A DNA stretch of 9,297 bases from Verrucomicrobiota bacterium (GCA_026397895.1 JAPLTZ010000195.1:1-9297), one strand, 5' to 3'. Positions 1 through 6,325 are shown, counted from the stretch's first letter. Notes: generated by a model from the letters alone, not told the origin. Numbers and translations: made by a program.

Positions 1-124
1 GGTGGGCTAAATTAAAATTCAAAAGGCAACAGTCAAAGCCGGGTTCGGGACGGACGCCAAGAACAATTCCGCAAAACGGCCAGATGAAACACGATTCCGG
101 CGCGAAGTGAAAGTCAATTTCCAT

Positions 125-415
125 TCAAAGCCCGAACATGCTCGCCCCGGCAAAAACCAGAAAGACCACGCCAAAGACAAAACCGCCGATGCCCGCCAGC
201 ACCGCCGCGCCAATCCGAGGCGAGCCGTCGGGTTTGCGGAATCTTGCCACGCCAATCCCAAGGCAAACCGAGCCGACCGCATCCACGCACAGGAACAAGG
301 CCATCGTTCCCGGGCCGCCCTCCGGGCCGACGACGAGCAACAGCAAAAGCCCGAACAGCGGGGGAATGATTCCCGCCAGAAGCCACGGCCATTTTCTGTC
401 ATACAGAGGTTTCAC
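125..415 (-). CDS. small three-helix membrane protein, function unknown
   Basis: I do not recognise the family. The predicted protein has 96 residues and begins MKPLYDRKWPW. Three hydrophobic stretches fit transmembrane helices: about residues 11-29, 38-57 and 68-93. A short charged loop (RFRKPDGSPR) lies between helices two and three, and the C-terminus runs straight out of the last helix (ASMFGL). The start chosen is GTG at 415-413, because it overlaps the TGA of the PAP2 gene in a GTGA arrangement, typical of translational coupling; no ATG start exists in this frame at that position. Coupling suggests it is made with, and may sit in the membrane beside, the PAP2 phosphatase, but a joint role is inference. 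The frame keeps coherent hydrophobic periodicity, whereas the competing frames here are Arg/Ala/Pro-rich, as expected of shadows. Confidence 0.72.
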   Translation of the reverse strand: MKPLYDRKWPWLLAGIIPPLFGLLLLLVVGPEGGPGTMALFLCVDAVGSVCLGIGVARFRKPDGSPRIGAAVLAGIGGFVFGVVFLVFAGASMFGL

Positions 416-1155
416 AGTCGCCGTTGCTTCCGCCGCAGCCGCCAGCGCGACCCCGGCAACGCGCCGCCAAAGCATAGCCCCACGAACCCGCCCAGCGCCG
501 CGCCGGTCAGCACGTCGAGCGGATGGTGGCGGTTGAGTTGCATCCGCGACCAGCCGACCGTGGCCGCATACACCGCGCACGGCACGCTCAACAGCGGCGT
601 CGCGGAAACCAGCGCGGCAGCGGTGGCGAAGGAGGTCGTCGAGTGGCCGGAGGGAAAGCCCTGGTATTTGCTGGCGAGGTGCGGGCCGTAAAAACCGTCG
701 GCCAGTTCGGAGTTGGGCCGCGCCCGGCCCAGCGGCGTGCGGAAGACGTTCACCGCCACCGACGCCACGAGGAAAGCCCACAAGCAAGCCCAGCCGAGCC
801 GCCGCCAGCGTTTGCGGTTGCAGACCGCGCCCGCAACCCAAATCAAAACCGCCAGCGGCACGCTCCACATCTGGTCGCCCCAATAGCTGACGCGCCCGGC
901 GATGCTGGCGATGGAAGGCTTTTCAAAACTAAAAAGGACACGATCGCCAACACTGATGATATACAATGAGTGCTGGGCTGGATTCTCCGGCACACGAATG
1001 GCATTCAGCACGCGGTCATCCCAGCCGTTCTGCAACAGCACGCCAACCGCGCCGGCGGCGACGATGGCGAGGACAATCCACAGCCGCGGACGCAGCCGCG
1101 CCCAGCCGAGCCGCCAGACAATCGCGCCTTCGCGCCAATGGGATTTCGCCGTCAC
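412..1155 (-). CDS. PAP2-family membrane phosphatase
   Basis: A 247-residue integral membrane protein of the PAP2 (phosphatidic acid phosphatase type 2 / haloperoxidase) superfamily. Such enzymes remove phosphate from lipid phosphates or undecaprenyl pyrophosphate on the outer face of the inner membrane. The three signature motifs are visible: R139-x6-R146-P147 (family consensus K-x6-RP, so the first Lys is Arg here), P168-S-G-H171-S, and S203-R204-x5-H210-x3-D214. H171 and H210 are the expected phosphate-relay and nucleophile histidines. Hydrophobic segments lie near 26-42, 96-112, 121-138, 176-200 and 216-234. The start is GTG at 1155; the first in-frame ATG (residue 96) would delete the N-terminal helix. 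The stop overlaps the GTG of the next small membrane gene. The exact substrate (PA, undecaprenyl-PP or another lipid) cannot be read from sequence. Confidence 0.9.
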   Translation of the reverse strand: MTAKSHWREGAIVWRLGWARLRPRLWIVLAIVAAGAVGVLLQNGWDDRVLNAIRVPENPAQHSLYIISVGDRVLFSFEKPSIASIAGRVSYWGDQMWSVPLAVLIWVAGAVCNRKRWRRLGWACLWAFLVASVAVNVFRTPLGRARPNSELADGFYGPHLASKYQGFPSGHSTTSFATAAALVSATPLLSVPCAVYAATVGWSRMQLNRHHPLDVLTGAALGGFVGLCFGGALPGSRWRLRRKQRRL

Positions 1156-1267
1156 GCGCGGAGGATGGCACGAAGCGGGAGCGCGGAAAATGAAATTGTT
1201 CCGACGAACCGCCCGGTCAGCAAGCGGCAGCCGGCAGAGACGTGAATGCAGGAGTCTTTCCGTTCAA

Positions 1268-1297
1268 CAAAAAACCTCCGGCATTGCCGGAGGTTTT
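1268..1297 (-). terminator. rho-independent terminator of the two-repeat secreted protein gene
   Basis: A perfect 12-base inverted repeat (1271-1282 with 1286-1297, loop 1283-1285) reads on the minus strand as a GC-rich hairpin followed by six T. It lies 33 bases beyond the stop of the gene at 1330-2319. It insulates that gene from the PAP2 gene, which must therefore have its own promoter between about 1156 and 1267. Confidence 0.88.
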
Positions 1298-1329
1298 GAT
1301 GAAGACGGGTTCTTGTCCGCAAGCAGCGG

Positions 1330-2319
1330 CTATTTCTGCAGCTTCACGGAATCAATGGAGACTTTCACGCCGGAGACGCCGCACGGGTCCACGCGCAGGC
1401 CGGTGATGGTGTCCTTCCATTCCGAGTTCTCGCTGACGGCGAACTTGTAATCGTGGAACTGGCCGTCGGCGGCGGTTTCGATGCGGATGCTGGCTTCCTC
1501 GCTCTCGGCGGGCGCGGCGCTGGTGCGCCAGAAAAGTTGCAGCTCATTCGAATCGGTGAAGGCGGCGCCGTCGGAGTTTTGCAGTTTCATCCGCACAACC
1601 ACGGAGGAGAACTCTTTCGCCGTAGCCTTGAAGGGCGGGCTCATGAGAATCGGATCTTCGCCCTCGGTGAGCGCGGTGAGCGCGCCGTCCTTGACGACGG
1701 CAGCGGTCAGGTGCTGGGCGGGATTCCAGCCTTGGAGATTGCCGGCGGTGTCGAAGGTCCACTCCGGCGCGGGCTTTGCCGCCGCCGCCGCCGCGCCGCC
1801 CAGAAAGCGGATGGAATCAATCGAAACCTTCGTGTCGGCCGTGTTGCACGGGTCAATACGGATACGGATGATGGTTTCCTTCCAGTCTTCGCTTTCGCCG
1901 ACCGCAAAAGTGTAATCGTGCCATTGACCGTCGCCGATGCCATCAACGCGGCGGCTGGCTTCTTCGTTGAAATCCGGCTTCGCGCTGGAAGCCCAGAAAA
2001 GTTGGACGGCTCCCGGATCGCTGGCCGCACCGCCGGTTTTGCCTTCGAGTTTCATCCGCACGACCACGGAGGAAACTTCTTTCGCCGCCGCGCTGATGAC
2101 CGGGCCGATAAAAGCCGGGTCGCCGTCGGTCGTGAGCGCCGTGAGCGCGCCGTCCTTGACCGCGCCACCGGTCAGTTGCTGGATGGGCAGCCAGCCTTGC
2201 AGGTCGCCGGCGGCATCGAACGTCCATTCCGGCGCGGCGATGACCGCGCCGGCAAAGGCGGCGGTCAGGGCGATTACAGTGCAGAGTTGTTTGGGAAGTG
2301 AAAGGATGGGGTTTTTCAT
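1330..2319 (-). CDS. secreted protein with two tandem ~144-residue beta-sandwich-like repeats
   Basis: A 329-residue exported protein of no family I can name. Residues 1-28 look like a Sec signal peptide (Lys near the N-terminus, hydrophobic core VIALTAAFAGAVIA, likely cleavage before APEW). The rest is an internal duplication: repeat one is about 30-173, repeat two about 185-328, joined by an Ala-rich linker (GGAAAAAAKP). Both repeats share, in order, PEWTFD-AG-LQGW, VKDGALTAL, SSVVVRMKL, QLFW, DGQ-HDY-FAV, W-TI and R-DPC----KVSIDS. Trp/Phe-rich strands, Asn/Asp turns and the 'IRIDPC' ending resemble carbohydrate-binding or galactose-binding-like jelly-roll modules found in many verrucomicrobial exported proteins, but that fold assignment is inference. 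One Cys per repeat (in DPC) could form a disulphide. No catalytic motif is seen. It is transcribed alone: divergent promoter upstream, terminator downstream. Confidence 0.85.
   Translation of the reverse strand: MKNPILSLPKQLCTVIALTAAFAGAVIAAPEWTFDAAGDLQGWLPIQQLTGGAVKDGALTALTTDGDPAFIGPVISAAAKEVSSVVVRMKLEGKTGGAASDPGAVQLFWASSAKPDFNEEASRRVDGIGDGQWHDYTFAVGESEDWKETIIRIRIDPCNTADTKVSIDSIRFLGGAAAAAAKPAPEWTFDTAGNLQGWNPAQHLTAAVVKDGALTALTEGEDPILMSPPFKATAKEFSSVVVRMKLQNSDGAAFTDSNELQLFWRTSAAPAESEEASIRIETAADGQFHDYKFAVSENSEWKDTITGLRVDPCGVSGVKVSIDSVKLQK
1336..1767 (-). repeat. second copy of internal domain duplication
   Basis: Encodes residues 185-328 of the secreted protein. It aligns along its whole length with residues 30-173 (1801-2232), including the near-identical KDGALTALT and SSVVVRMKL segments. 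The DNA is also similar there: the antisense reading gagcgcgccgtccttgac occurs in both copies, which suggests duplication within this gene rather than assembly from unrelated parts. Confidence 0.85.
1801..2232 (-). repeat. first copy of internal domain duplication
   Basis: Encodes residues 30-173 of the secreted protein and is the partner of 1336-1767. It differs mainly in the loop after the VVVRMKL strand (EGKTGGAASDPGAV against QNSDGAAFTDSNEL). Confidence 0.85.
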
Positions 2320-2325
2320 GCGCCA

Positions 2326-2353
2326 CTTGTATCAATTCCAATTGTGCCGTCAA
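2326..2353 (-). promoter_or_regulatory. candidate sigma-70 promoter for the secreted protein gene
   Basis: Reading the minus strand, TTGACG (plus-strand 2348-2353) and TACAAG (2326-2331) are separated by 16 bases. This matches 5 of 6 and 4 of 6 consensus bases. Transcription would start at about 2319, on the ATG itself, which would make the mRNA leaderless or nearly so. Position and match are seen; activity is inference. Confidence 0.45.
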
Positions 2354-2411
2354 CTATTCTGTCGGGAAATTCCACTTCACCCGCAGCCGGTCTCCGGCTA
2401 ATTTGGCGGCG

Positions 2412-3890
2412 ATGAACCTCGCCCATGCCTTTGCGGAGTCCGCGCGGAAACAGCCGGAAAAAATCGCCCTCTGCTGGGGCGACCGCGAATTTCCCTACGC
2501 CGAACTCCACGCCCGCGCCCGCGCCGTCACCGCGCGGCTGCAAAACCATTTCGGCGTGAAGCCCGGCGACCGCGTGGCCGTGTGGGTGAAAAATTGCCCG
2601 GAGTTCGTGCCGACGGTCTTCGGCATCCTCACGGCGGGCGGCGTGGTCGTGCCGGTGAACAATTTTCTCAAGCCCGCCGAGGTCGCGTTCATCCTGCAAG
2701 ACTCCGGCGCCGTGGCCGTCATCTCCGACGCCAGCCTCGCCGAAGCGCAGGAGAAAGTGCTCGCGCTCCGGCCGGCGACCAAGCTGTTCCAGGTCGAAGA
2801 ATTTGCCGGCCTGCCATCCTCCACCATCAATCCTCCATCCTCGTCGGAATCAGATTTGGCCGCCCTGCTCTACACCTCCGGCACGACCGGCCATCCCAAG
2901 GGCGCGATGCTCACGCACGGCAATTTCCTGCACAACGTCGCGAGCTGCGTTGCCGCGCTGGACGTGCGCGCGGACGACCGCATCGTCGTCGCCCTGCCGC
3001 AGTTCCACAGCTTCATGTTCACCGTCGGCACGCTGCTGCCGATGTTGTCGGGCGCGGGCATCCTGCTGCTGAAGACGCTGCACCCGTTCAAGAACGTGCT
3101 GGAGGAAATCGCGCGGCATCGCGGGACAATCCTGCCGAGCGTGCCGTCGTTCTACCGCGCGCTGCTGGCCGTGCCGGAGTTCGGCAAACTGCCGTTGCGG
3201 CTGTGCGTCAGCGGCGGCGCGCCGTTGCCGGTGGAGGTGTTCAACGAATTCACGCGCAAGTTCCCGTTCCCGCTGCGCGAGGGCTACGGCCCGACCGAAA
3301 GCAGCCCCGTCGCCACCGTGAATCCGATTTACGGCGAGAACCGCGCCGGGTCGGTCGGTAAACCGATTCCGAACGTGGAGTTGAGCATCCGCGACGAGGT
3401 CGGCGGCGAACTGCCCATCGGCGAGTTCGGCGAAATCTGCATCCGCGGCGGCAATGTGATGCGCGGCTACTGGCATCAGCCGGAGGAGACGGCGAAGGTG
3501 TTGCGCGCCGGCTGGCTCTACACCGGCGACGTGGGCTACGGCGACGCCGACGGTTATTTTTACATCACCGACCGCAAGAAAGACATGCTCCTCGTCAACG
3601 GCATCAACGTCTATCCGCGCGAGATCGAGGAGGTCATGTATCAGTTCCCCGGCGTGAAGGAAGTGGCTGTCATCGGCCTGCCGGACGCGCGGCGCGGCGA
3701 ACAGCCGGTGGCGTTCGTCGCCGCCGCCGACGGGGTGACGCTCGACGAGAAAGCTCTGGTGCAGTTCGTCCGCGAACGGATGGCCGATTACAAGGTGCCG
3801 CGGAAAATCATTTTCCTGACTGCGCTGCCGCGCAACGCGACGGGCAAAATTCTGAAGACGGAATTGCGGCGCTCGCCGGCGGCGAAATAG
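2412..3890 (+). CDS. AMP-forming acyl-CoA synthetase (FadD-like)
   Basis: A 492-residue ANL-superfamily adenylating enzyme. It should activate a carboxylic acid, probably a fatty acid, to acyl-AMP and then acyl-CoA in the cytoplasm. Core motifs are intact and ordered: P-loop YTSGTTGHPKG (154-164), VSGGAPL (267-272), GYGPTE (291-296), YTGD (370-373), the hinge and A8 block starting DRKKDMLLVNG (387 on), and catalytic Lys479 in PRNATGKILK. Length is normal for bacterial long/medium-chain ligases. The start is ATG 2412, since the N-terminal MNLAHAFAESARKQPEKIAL matches the family opening; the frame is open further upstream, but that part overlaps the divergent promoter region. Residues 135-144 (PSSTINPPSS) are encoded by a CT-rich microrepeat lying in the linker before the P-loop. 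It appears to be a single-gene unit. Substrate chain length and whether CoA or a carrier is the acceptor cannot be decided. Confidence 0.92.
   Translation: MNLAHAFAESARKQPEKIALCWGDREFPYAELHARARAVTARLQNHFGVKPGDRVAVWVKNCPEFVPTVFGILTAGGVVVPVNNFLKPAEVAFILQDSGAVAVISDASLAEAQEKVLALRPATKLFQVEEFAGLPSSTINPPSSSESDLAALLYTSGTTGHPKGAMLTHGNFLHNVASCVAALDVRADDRIVVALPQFHSFMFTVGTLLPMLSGAGILLLKTLHPFKNVLEEIARHRGTILPSVPSFYRALLAVPEFGKLPLRLCVSGGAPLPVEVFNEFTRKFPFPLREGYGPTESSPVATVNPIYGENRAGSVGKPIPNVELSIRDEVGGELPIGEFGEICIRGGNVMRGYWHQPEETAKVLRAGWLYTGDVGYGDADGYFYITDRKKDMLLVNGINVYPREIEEVMYQFPGVKEVAVIGLPDARRGEQPVAFVAAADGVTLDEKALVQFVRERMADYKVPRKIIFLTALPRNATGKILKTELRRSPAAK
2814..2842 (+). repeat. CT-rich microrepeat inside the acyl-CoA synthetase gene
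   Basis: Near-repeats of ccatcctcc / ccatcaatcctcc run in frame through codons 135-144 of the synthetase. The stretch is compositionally unlike the flanking GC-rich coding sequence and falls in a family-variable linker. It resembles dispersed intergenic microrepeats I recall from verrucomicrobial and planctomycete genomes; that link is from memory and untested. Confidence 0.55.
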
Positions 3891-3980
3891 TTTGCGCGGA
3901 ATTCGTTTGGCAAGCGCAAAGTCATTTTCGCGCCGCAAAAAATCTCCAATGAAACCGCTGATTTTTCTTTGCAGGAAACG

Positions 3981-4020
3981 GTTTAACGCATATTTAACCG
4001 GGGTCAGACAGCAGTTAAAC
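3981..4020. promoter_or_regulatory. inverted repeat in the HU promoter region
   Basis: GTTTAAC (3981-3987) and its exact complement GTTAAAC (4014-4020) flank an AT-rich segment containing TATTTA (3991-3996). A TTGCAG hexamer at 3969-3974 lies 16 bases before TATTTA, so a weak promoter could sit inside. The repeat might be an operator or chance; the leader to the ATG at 4044 is A-rich with no Shine-Dalgarno site. Confidence 0.3.
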
Positions 4021-4043
4021 AAACAAAACACAATAGAATCAAT

Positions 4044-4251
4044 ATGGCTAAAGCACTCTCAAAATCACAAATCGCAGCAGAAATCGCCGCCAAGAGCGGT
4101 CTCACCAAAAAAGCCGCCACCGAACTCCTCGAGTTCATTGCGGACCTCGCGTATAAGAATCGGCGAGACCATCCAGATCAAGGCCAAGCGCGTCGTGAAG
4201 TTCCGCGTCGCGAAGGCCGCGAAGGATGCGATCCTCGGCGTTAAGAAGTAA
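4044..4251 (+). pseudogene. HU-family DNA-binding protein gene with internal deletion and frameshift
   Basis: The N-terminal frame starts at ATG 4044 and gives a clear HU beginning: MAKALSKSQIAAEIAAKSG, then LTKKAATELLEFIADLAYKN, the two dimerisation helices. From 4161 the same frame becomes an Arg-rich tail (DHPDQGQARREVP...) ending at TAA 4242-4244, 66 residues in all. The true HU C-terminus, GETIQIKAKRVVKFRVAKA then AKDAILGVKK, is in the +1 frame from 4162 and stops at TAA 4249-4251. What is missing is the family's middle: the beta-sheet with its GxGxF-type turn and the first half of the DNA-binding arm with the (G/A)RNP signature, roughly 28-30 residues. Rejoining the frames needs a loss of 3n+2 bases. 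Without the arm the product could not bind DNA in the normal HU way. Either a recent deletion or an assembly collapse explains it. Start region and terminator are intact. Confidence 0.82.
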
Positions 4252-4266
4252 TTTTTGCCTTACACG

Positions 4267-4304
4267 AAACGGCGTTCTGTGAAAGCAGAACGCCGTTTTT
4301 GTTT
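4267..4304 (+). terminator. rho-independent terminator after the HU gene
   Basis: A 13-base perfect stem (4267-4279 with 4286-4298, loop tgaaag) is followed by T-rich sequence (ttgttt). It begins 16 bases after the HU C-terminal stop. It is one of the strongest hairpins in the window and shows the locus was built as a single-gene transcript. Confidence 0.92.
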
Positions 4305-4439
4305 GTCCCACGGCCACATTGCTCTGCCCCGCCACGGCAACGGTGCGGCGTTGATTCATTTGGCTTGTTTTCAACAGATTGCGCCGCTGCTTGGCAGGGG
4401 TTTTCAGGCCCAAATCCCCGTTCGCCGGCCTTTTCCGCA

Positions 4440-4467
4440 TTGACCTTCGACCGCCCTCCCATAAGCT
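4440..4467 (+). promoter_or_regulatory. candidate promoter for the DUF5679-NDK operon
   Basis: TTGACC (4440-4445, 5 of 6 consensus) is followed after 16 bases by TAAGCT (4462-4467, 3 of 6). It would give a leader of about 40 bases before the ATG at 4517 and lies just downstream of the HU terminator, where a promoter is needed. The -10 match is weak. Confidence 0.35.
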
Positions 4468-4504
4468 GTCCGCATCACTGCCGGGGCGCATGAAGCGTTC
4501 TGGC

Positions 4505-4508
4505 AGGA
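4505..4508 (+). promoter_or_regulatory. Shine-Dalgarno site deciding the DUF5679 start
   Basis: AGGA lies 8 bases before ATG 4517. This is the clearest ribosome binding site in the window and favours 4517 over the in-frame ATG at 4490. Confidence 0.6.
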
Positions 4509-4516
4509 ATCGTCTT

Positions 4517-4708
4517 ATGCCTGAAGGATATTGCGTCAAATGCAAAGCCAGTAAGGAAATCGCCGAAACCGTCGAAGTCGTCATGAAAAACGGCCGCAAA
4601 GCGATCAAAGGCAAATGCCCCACCTGCGGCACCGTCATGTTCAAAATCCTCGGTGGCAAAGCCGTCGCCCCCGCCGAAACCAAACCCGTGCCTCCGGCCC
4701 AGTCTTAA
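4517..4708 (+). CDS. DUF5679-type small zinc-ribbon protein
   Basis: A 63-residue protein starting MPEGYCVKCKASKEI. Two CxxC pairs, C6-V-K-C9 and C34-P-T-C37 (KCPTCG), with a KNGRKAIKG segment between them, fit a compact zinc ribbon of the DUF5679 kind, whose function is unknown. Similar modules also occur as tails on DNA topoisomerases. After the ribbon comes a short Ala/Pro-rich tail (APAETKPVPPAQS). ATG 4517 is chosen because of the AGGA at 4505-4508 and because family members begin just before the YCVKCK motif; ATG 4490 would add MKRSGRNRL. The stop is 3 bases before the NDK start, so the two genes are almost certainly cotranscribed and probably translationally coupled. Zinc binding is predicted from the cysteines; a nucleic-acid partner is only a guess. 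Confidence 0.85.
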   Translation: MPEGYCVKCKASKEIAETVEVVMKNGRKAIKGKCPTCGTVMFKILGGKAVAPAETKPVPPAQS

Positions 4709-4711
4709 CTT

Positions 4712-5884
4712 ATGTCACAACAGCTCGCCTACGTCATCATCACGCCGTATTCCCTGAACAAATCCCGCACCGGCGGCATCATCAGCCGCCTCATCACCCG
4801 CACCGGCCTCGAACTCGTCGCCGCCCGGATGTTCGCCCCCAGCGCGGAACTCGTGAAGGAATACTCCGCTGCCATCATCTCCTCCCACGACCCGCAGGAC
4901 AAAAAAATCCAGGAACTCATCCACAACTACATCCTGCAAAACCTTTCCCCCGACCCCAAAACCGGCCGCCGCCGCCGCGTCATGGTCCTCCTCCTGCGCG
5001 GCGAAGACGCCGTCCGCAAAGCCCGCTCCGTCATCGGCCACATCAGCCACGAACGCTACGGCGGCGAAACCATCCGCGACACCTACGGCGACATCATCCT
5101 CGGCGAAAACGGCGAAGTCCGTTATTTTGAACCCGCCGTCCTCGCCGCCCCCGCCGCCGAAGAAGCCGAAGCCAAACTCAAGCTCTGGGCCCGCTTCTCC
5201 GACCAGGACGGCGGCGTCCTCGAAAACGTCGTCGCCTACAAACCCGGCGAAAAGCCCGAGCGCACCCTCGTCCTCATCAAGCCCGACAACTTCCGCTTCC
5301 CCACCGGTCGCCCCGGCAACGTCATCGACTTCTTCTCCCGCACCGGCCTGTCCATCGTCGGCATCAAAGTCCTCCACATGAGCGTCGCGCAGGCCGTGGA
5401 ATTCTACGGCCCCGTCCGCGAAATCCTCCGCACCAAACTCAAGGACGTCGTCGCCGGCAAAGCCGTCGGCGTGCTCGAAAAGGAACTCGGCTTCAAAATC
5501 CCCGCCGACGCCCAGAAACAGCTCGGCGAAGCCCTCTGCCCCGCCTTTGGCGACAACCAATTCGACAACATCGTCCGCTTCATGTGCGGCTTCGCTGCCA
5601 CCGAACGCCCGCAGGCCGACTGGCCCAAGCCCGGCACCGAGAAGTGCATCGCCCTCATCTACGAAGGCGTCAACGCCGTCGCCAAAATCCGCGACGTCCT
5701 CGGCCCGACCGACCCCTCCAAGGCCCCGCCCGGCTCCATCCGCCGCGAATTTGGCGCCAACATCATGGTCAACGCCGCCCACGCCAGCGACTCGCCGGAG
5801 AATGCCCGGCGCGAATTCGCCATCGTCAACGTCGGCCGGAACAACTTCAAAGAAATCGTCGAAGAATTCTACGGGAAAGTCTGA
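4712..5884 (+). CDS. ndk: double-domain nucleoside-diphosphate kinase, N-terminal copy degenerate
   Basis: A 390-residue protein holding two NDK folds. NDK moves the gamma phosphate from one NTP to another NDP through a phosphohistidine; usual length is about 140-150. Domain two (about 184-390) keeps the key residues: TLVLIKPD with Lys190, the YEGVNAV strand (317-323), the GPTDP and PGSIRREF blocks, and NAAHASDSPE with the phospho-acceptor His357 (codon 5780-5782). It carries an insertion of about 50 residues (roughly 240-300) before the YEGVNAV strand. Domain one (about 5-142) retains the fold pattern (AYVIITPYS, GLELVAARM, VMVLLLRGEDAVRKAR, IRDTYGDI) but has Thr for the Lys of IKPD and no His where NxxH should be, so it should be catalytically dead. 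A charged Ala/Glu linker (143-160) joins them. It is the second gene of the DUF5679 operon and ends at a strong terminator. Confidence 0.9.
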   Translation: MSQQLAYVIITPYSLNKSRTGGIISRLITRTGLELVAARMFAPSAELVKEYSAAIISSHDPQDKKIQELIHNYILQNLSPDPKTGRRRRVMVLLLRGEDAVRKARSVIGHISHERYGGETIRDTYGDIILGENGEVRYFEPAVLAAPAAEEAEAKLKLWARFSDQDGGVLENVVAYKPGEKPERTLVLIKPDNFRFPTGRPGNVIDFFSRTGLSIVGIKVLHMSVAQAVEFYGPVREILRTKLKDVVAGKAVGVLEKELGFKIPADAQKQLGEALCPAFGDNQFDNIVRFMCGFAATERPQADWPKPGTEKCIALIYEGVNAVAKIRDVLGPTDPSKAPPGSIRREFGANIMVNAAHASDSPENARREFAIVNVGRNNFKEIVEEFYGKV

Positions 5885-5902
5885 CCGGAGATTTCAAAAC
5901 CC

Positions 5903-5931
5903 AGCCGCGCCCGCAGGGGCGCGGCTTTTTT
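5903..5931 (+). terminator. rho-independent terminator of the DUF5679-NDK operon
   Basis: A 10-base GC stem (5903-5912 with 5917-5926, loop GCAG) is followed by a run of six T ending at 5931. It starts 18 bases after the NDK stop. The T-run overlaps the stop codon of the convergent Nudix gene (5930-5932). In the opposite direction the hairpin is followed only by GGGTTTTG, so it is at best a weak terminator for the minus strand. Confidence 0.9.
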
Positions 5932-6325
5932 ACTGCCAGAATCCGGCGGTTGTCCGCAACCGCTCCAGCAGCTTCGCGTCGGCGGCGGGGAATTCGTGCT
6001 GCGCCAGTTCCGCCTGGCCGACCCATTTCACGGCGGCGCAATCGAGCGGCTGCGGTTCGCCGGCGACGAGGCGGCACAGAAAGAATTTCAGGCGGACGCT
6101 TTTCTCCGCGTAGTCGTGCGTGAGTTCCGCGACAAGTTCACCGACGGCGACTTCCACGCCGAGTTCCTCGCGGAGTTCGCGGGCGAGGGCCTGCTCGAAG
6201 GTTTCGCCGGACTCGCGTTTGCCGCCGGGAAATTCCCACAGCCCGCCGAGGTGCGCGCCGGCGTGGCGCTGGGTGATGAGAAGCTGGCCGGAGCGGAAGA
6301 TGAGGCCGGCGCTGACCTCAATCAA
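5930..6325 (-). CDS. Nudix hydrolase, MutT/NudG-like
   Basis: A Nudix pyrophosphohydrolase that should cleave a nucleoside triphosphate, possibly an oxidised one such as 8-oxo-dGTP, to the monophosphate. The Nudix box G-x5-E-x7-REUxEExGU is perfect: GKRESGE, seven residues, then RELREELGV. It is preceded by LWEFPGG, typical of MutT and CTP pyrophosphohydrolase relatives. The annotated start is TTG 6325, giving IEVSAGLIFRSGQLLITQRH, about 131 residues, the usual MutT length. An in-frame ATG at 6385 would add about 20 residues (TNPAGDDSAIRNSKLATRN), but those are encoded by an inverted repeat and look like translated intergenic DNA. It is the last gene of the minus-strand operon, about 80 bases behind UDP-glucose dehydrogenase, and converges on the NDK operon. 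Family sure, substrate and start not. Confidence 0.88.
   Translation of the reverse strand: MIEVSAGLIFRSGQLLITQRHAGAHLGGLWEFPGGKRESGETFEQALARELREELGVEVAVGELVAELTHDYAEKSVRLKFFLCRLVAGEPQPLDCAAVKWVGQAELAQHEFPAADAKLLERLRTTAGFWQ

Noticed and set aside
1..124. A gene, RNA or terminator downstream of the small membrane protein
   Set aside because: No convincing reading frame, hairpin with T-run, or RNA motif was found.
125..883. Extending the small membrane protein upstream to 883 as one 252-residue protein
   Set aside because: The upstream part is an Arg/Gly-rich antiregister reading of the PAP2 gene; only the part after GTG 415 has membrane-protein character.
2850..4031. A 393-codon minus-strand frame opposite the acyl-CoA synthetase
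   Set aside because: It is His/Arg/Ala-rich shadow sequence and runs antisense through all the conserved ANL motifs.
4305..4516. A small RNA or regulatory RNA between the HU terminator and DUF5679
   Set aside because: No conserved motif or strong hairpin is visible; only a weak promoter and a Shine-Dalgarno site can be supported.
4715..5782. A 355-codon minus-strand frame opposite the NDK gene
   Set aside because: Composition is almost only Gly, Ala, Asp, Glu, Phe and Val, the mirror of the NDK codon bias; NDK motifs on the plus strand are decisive.
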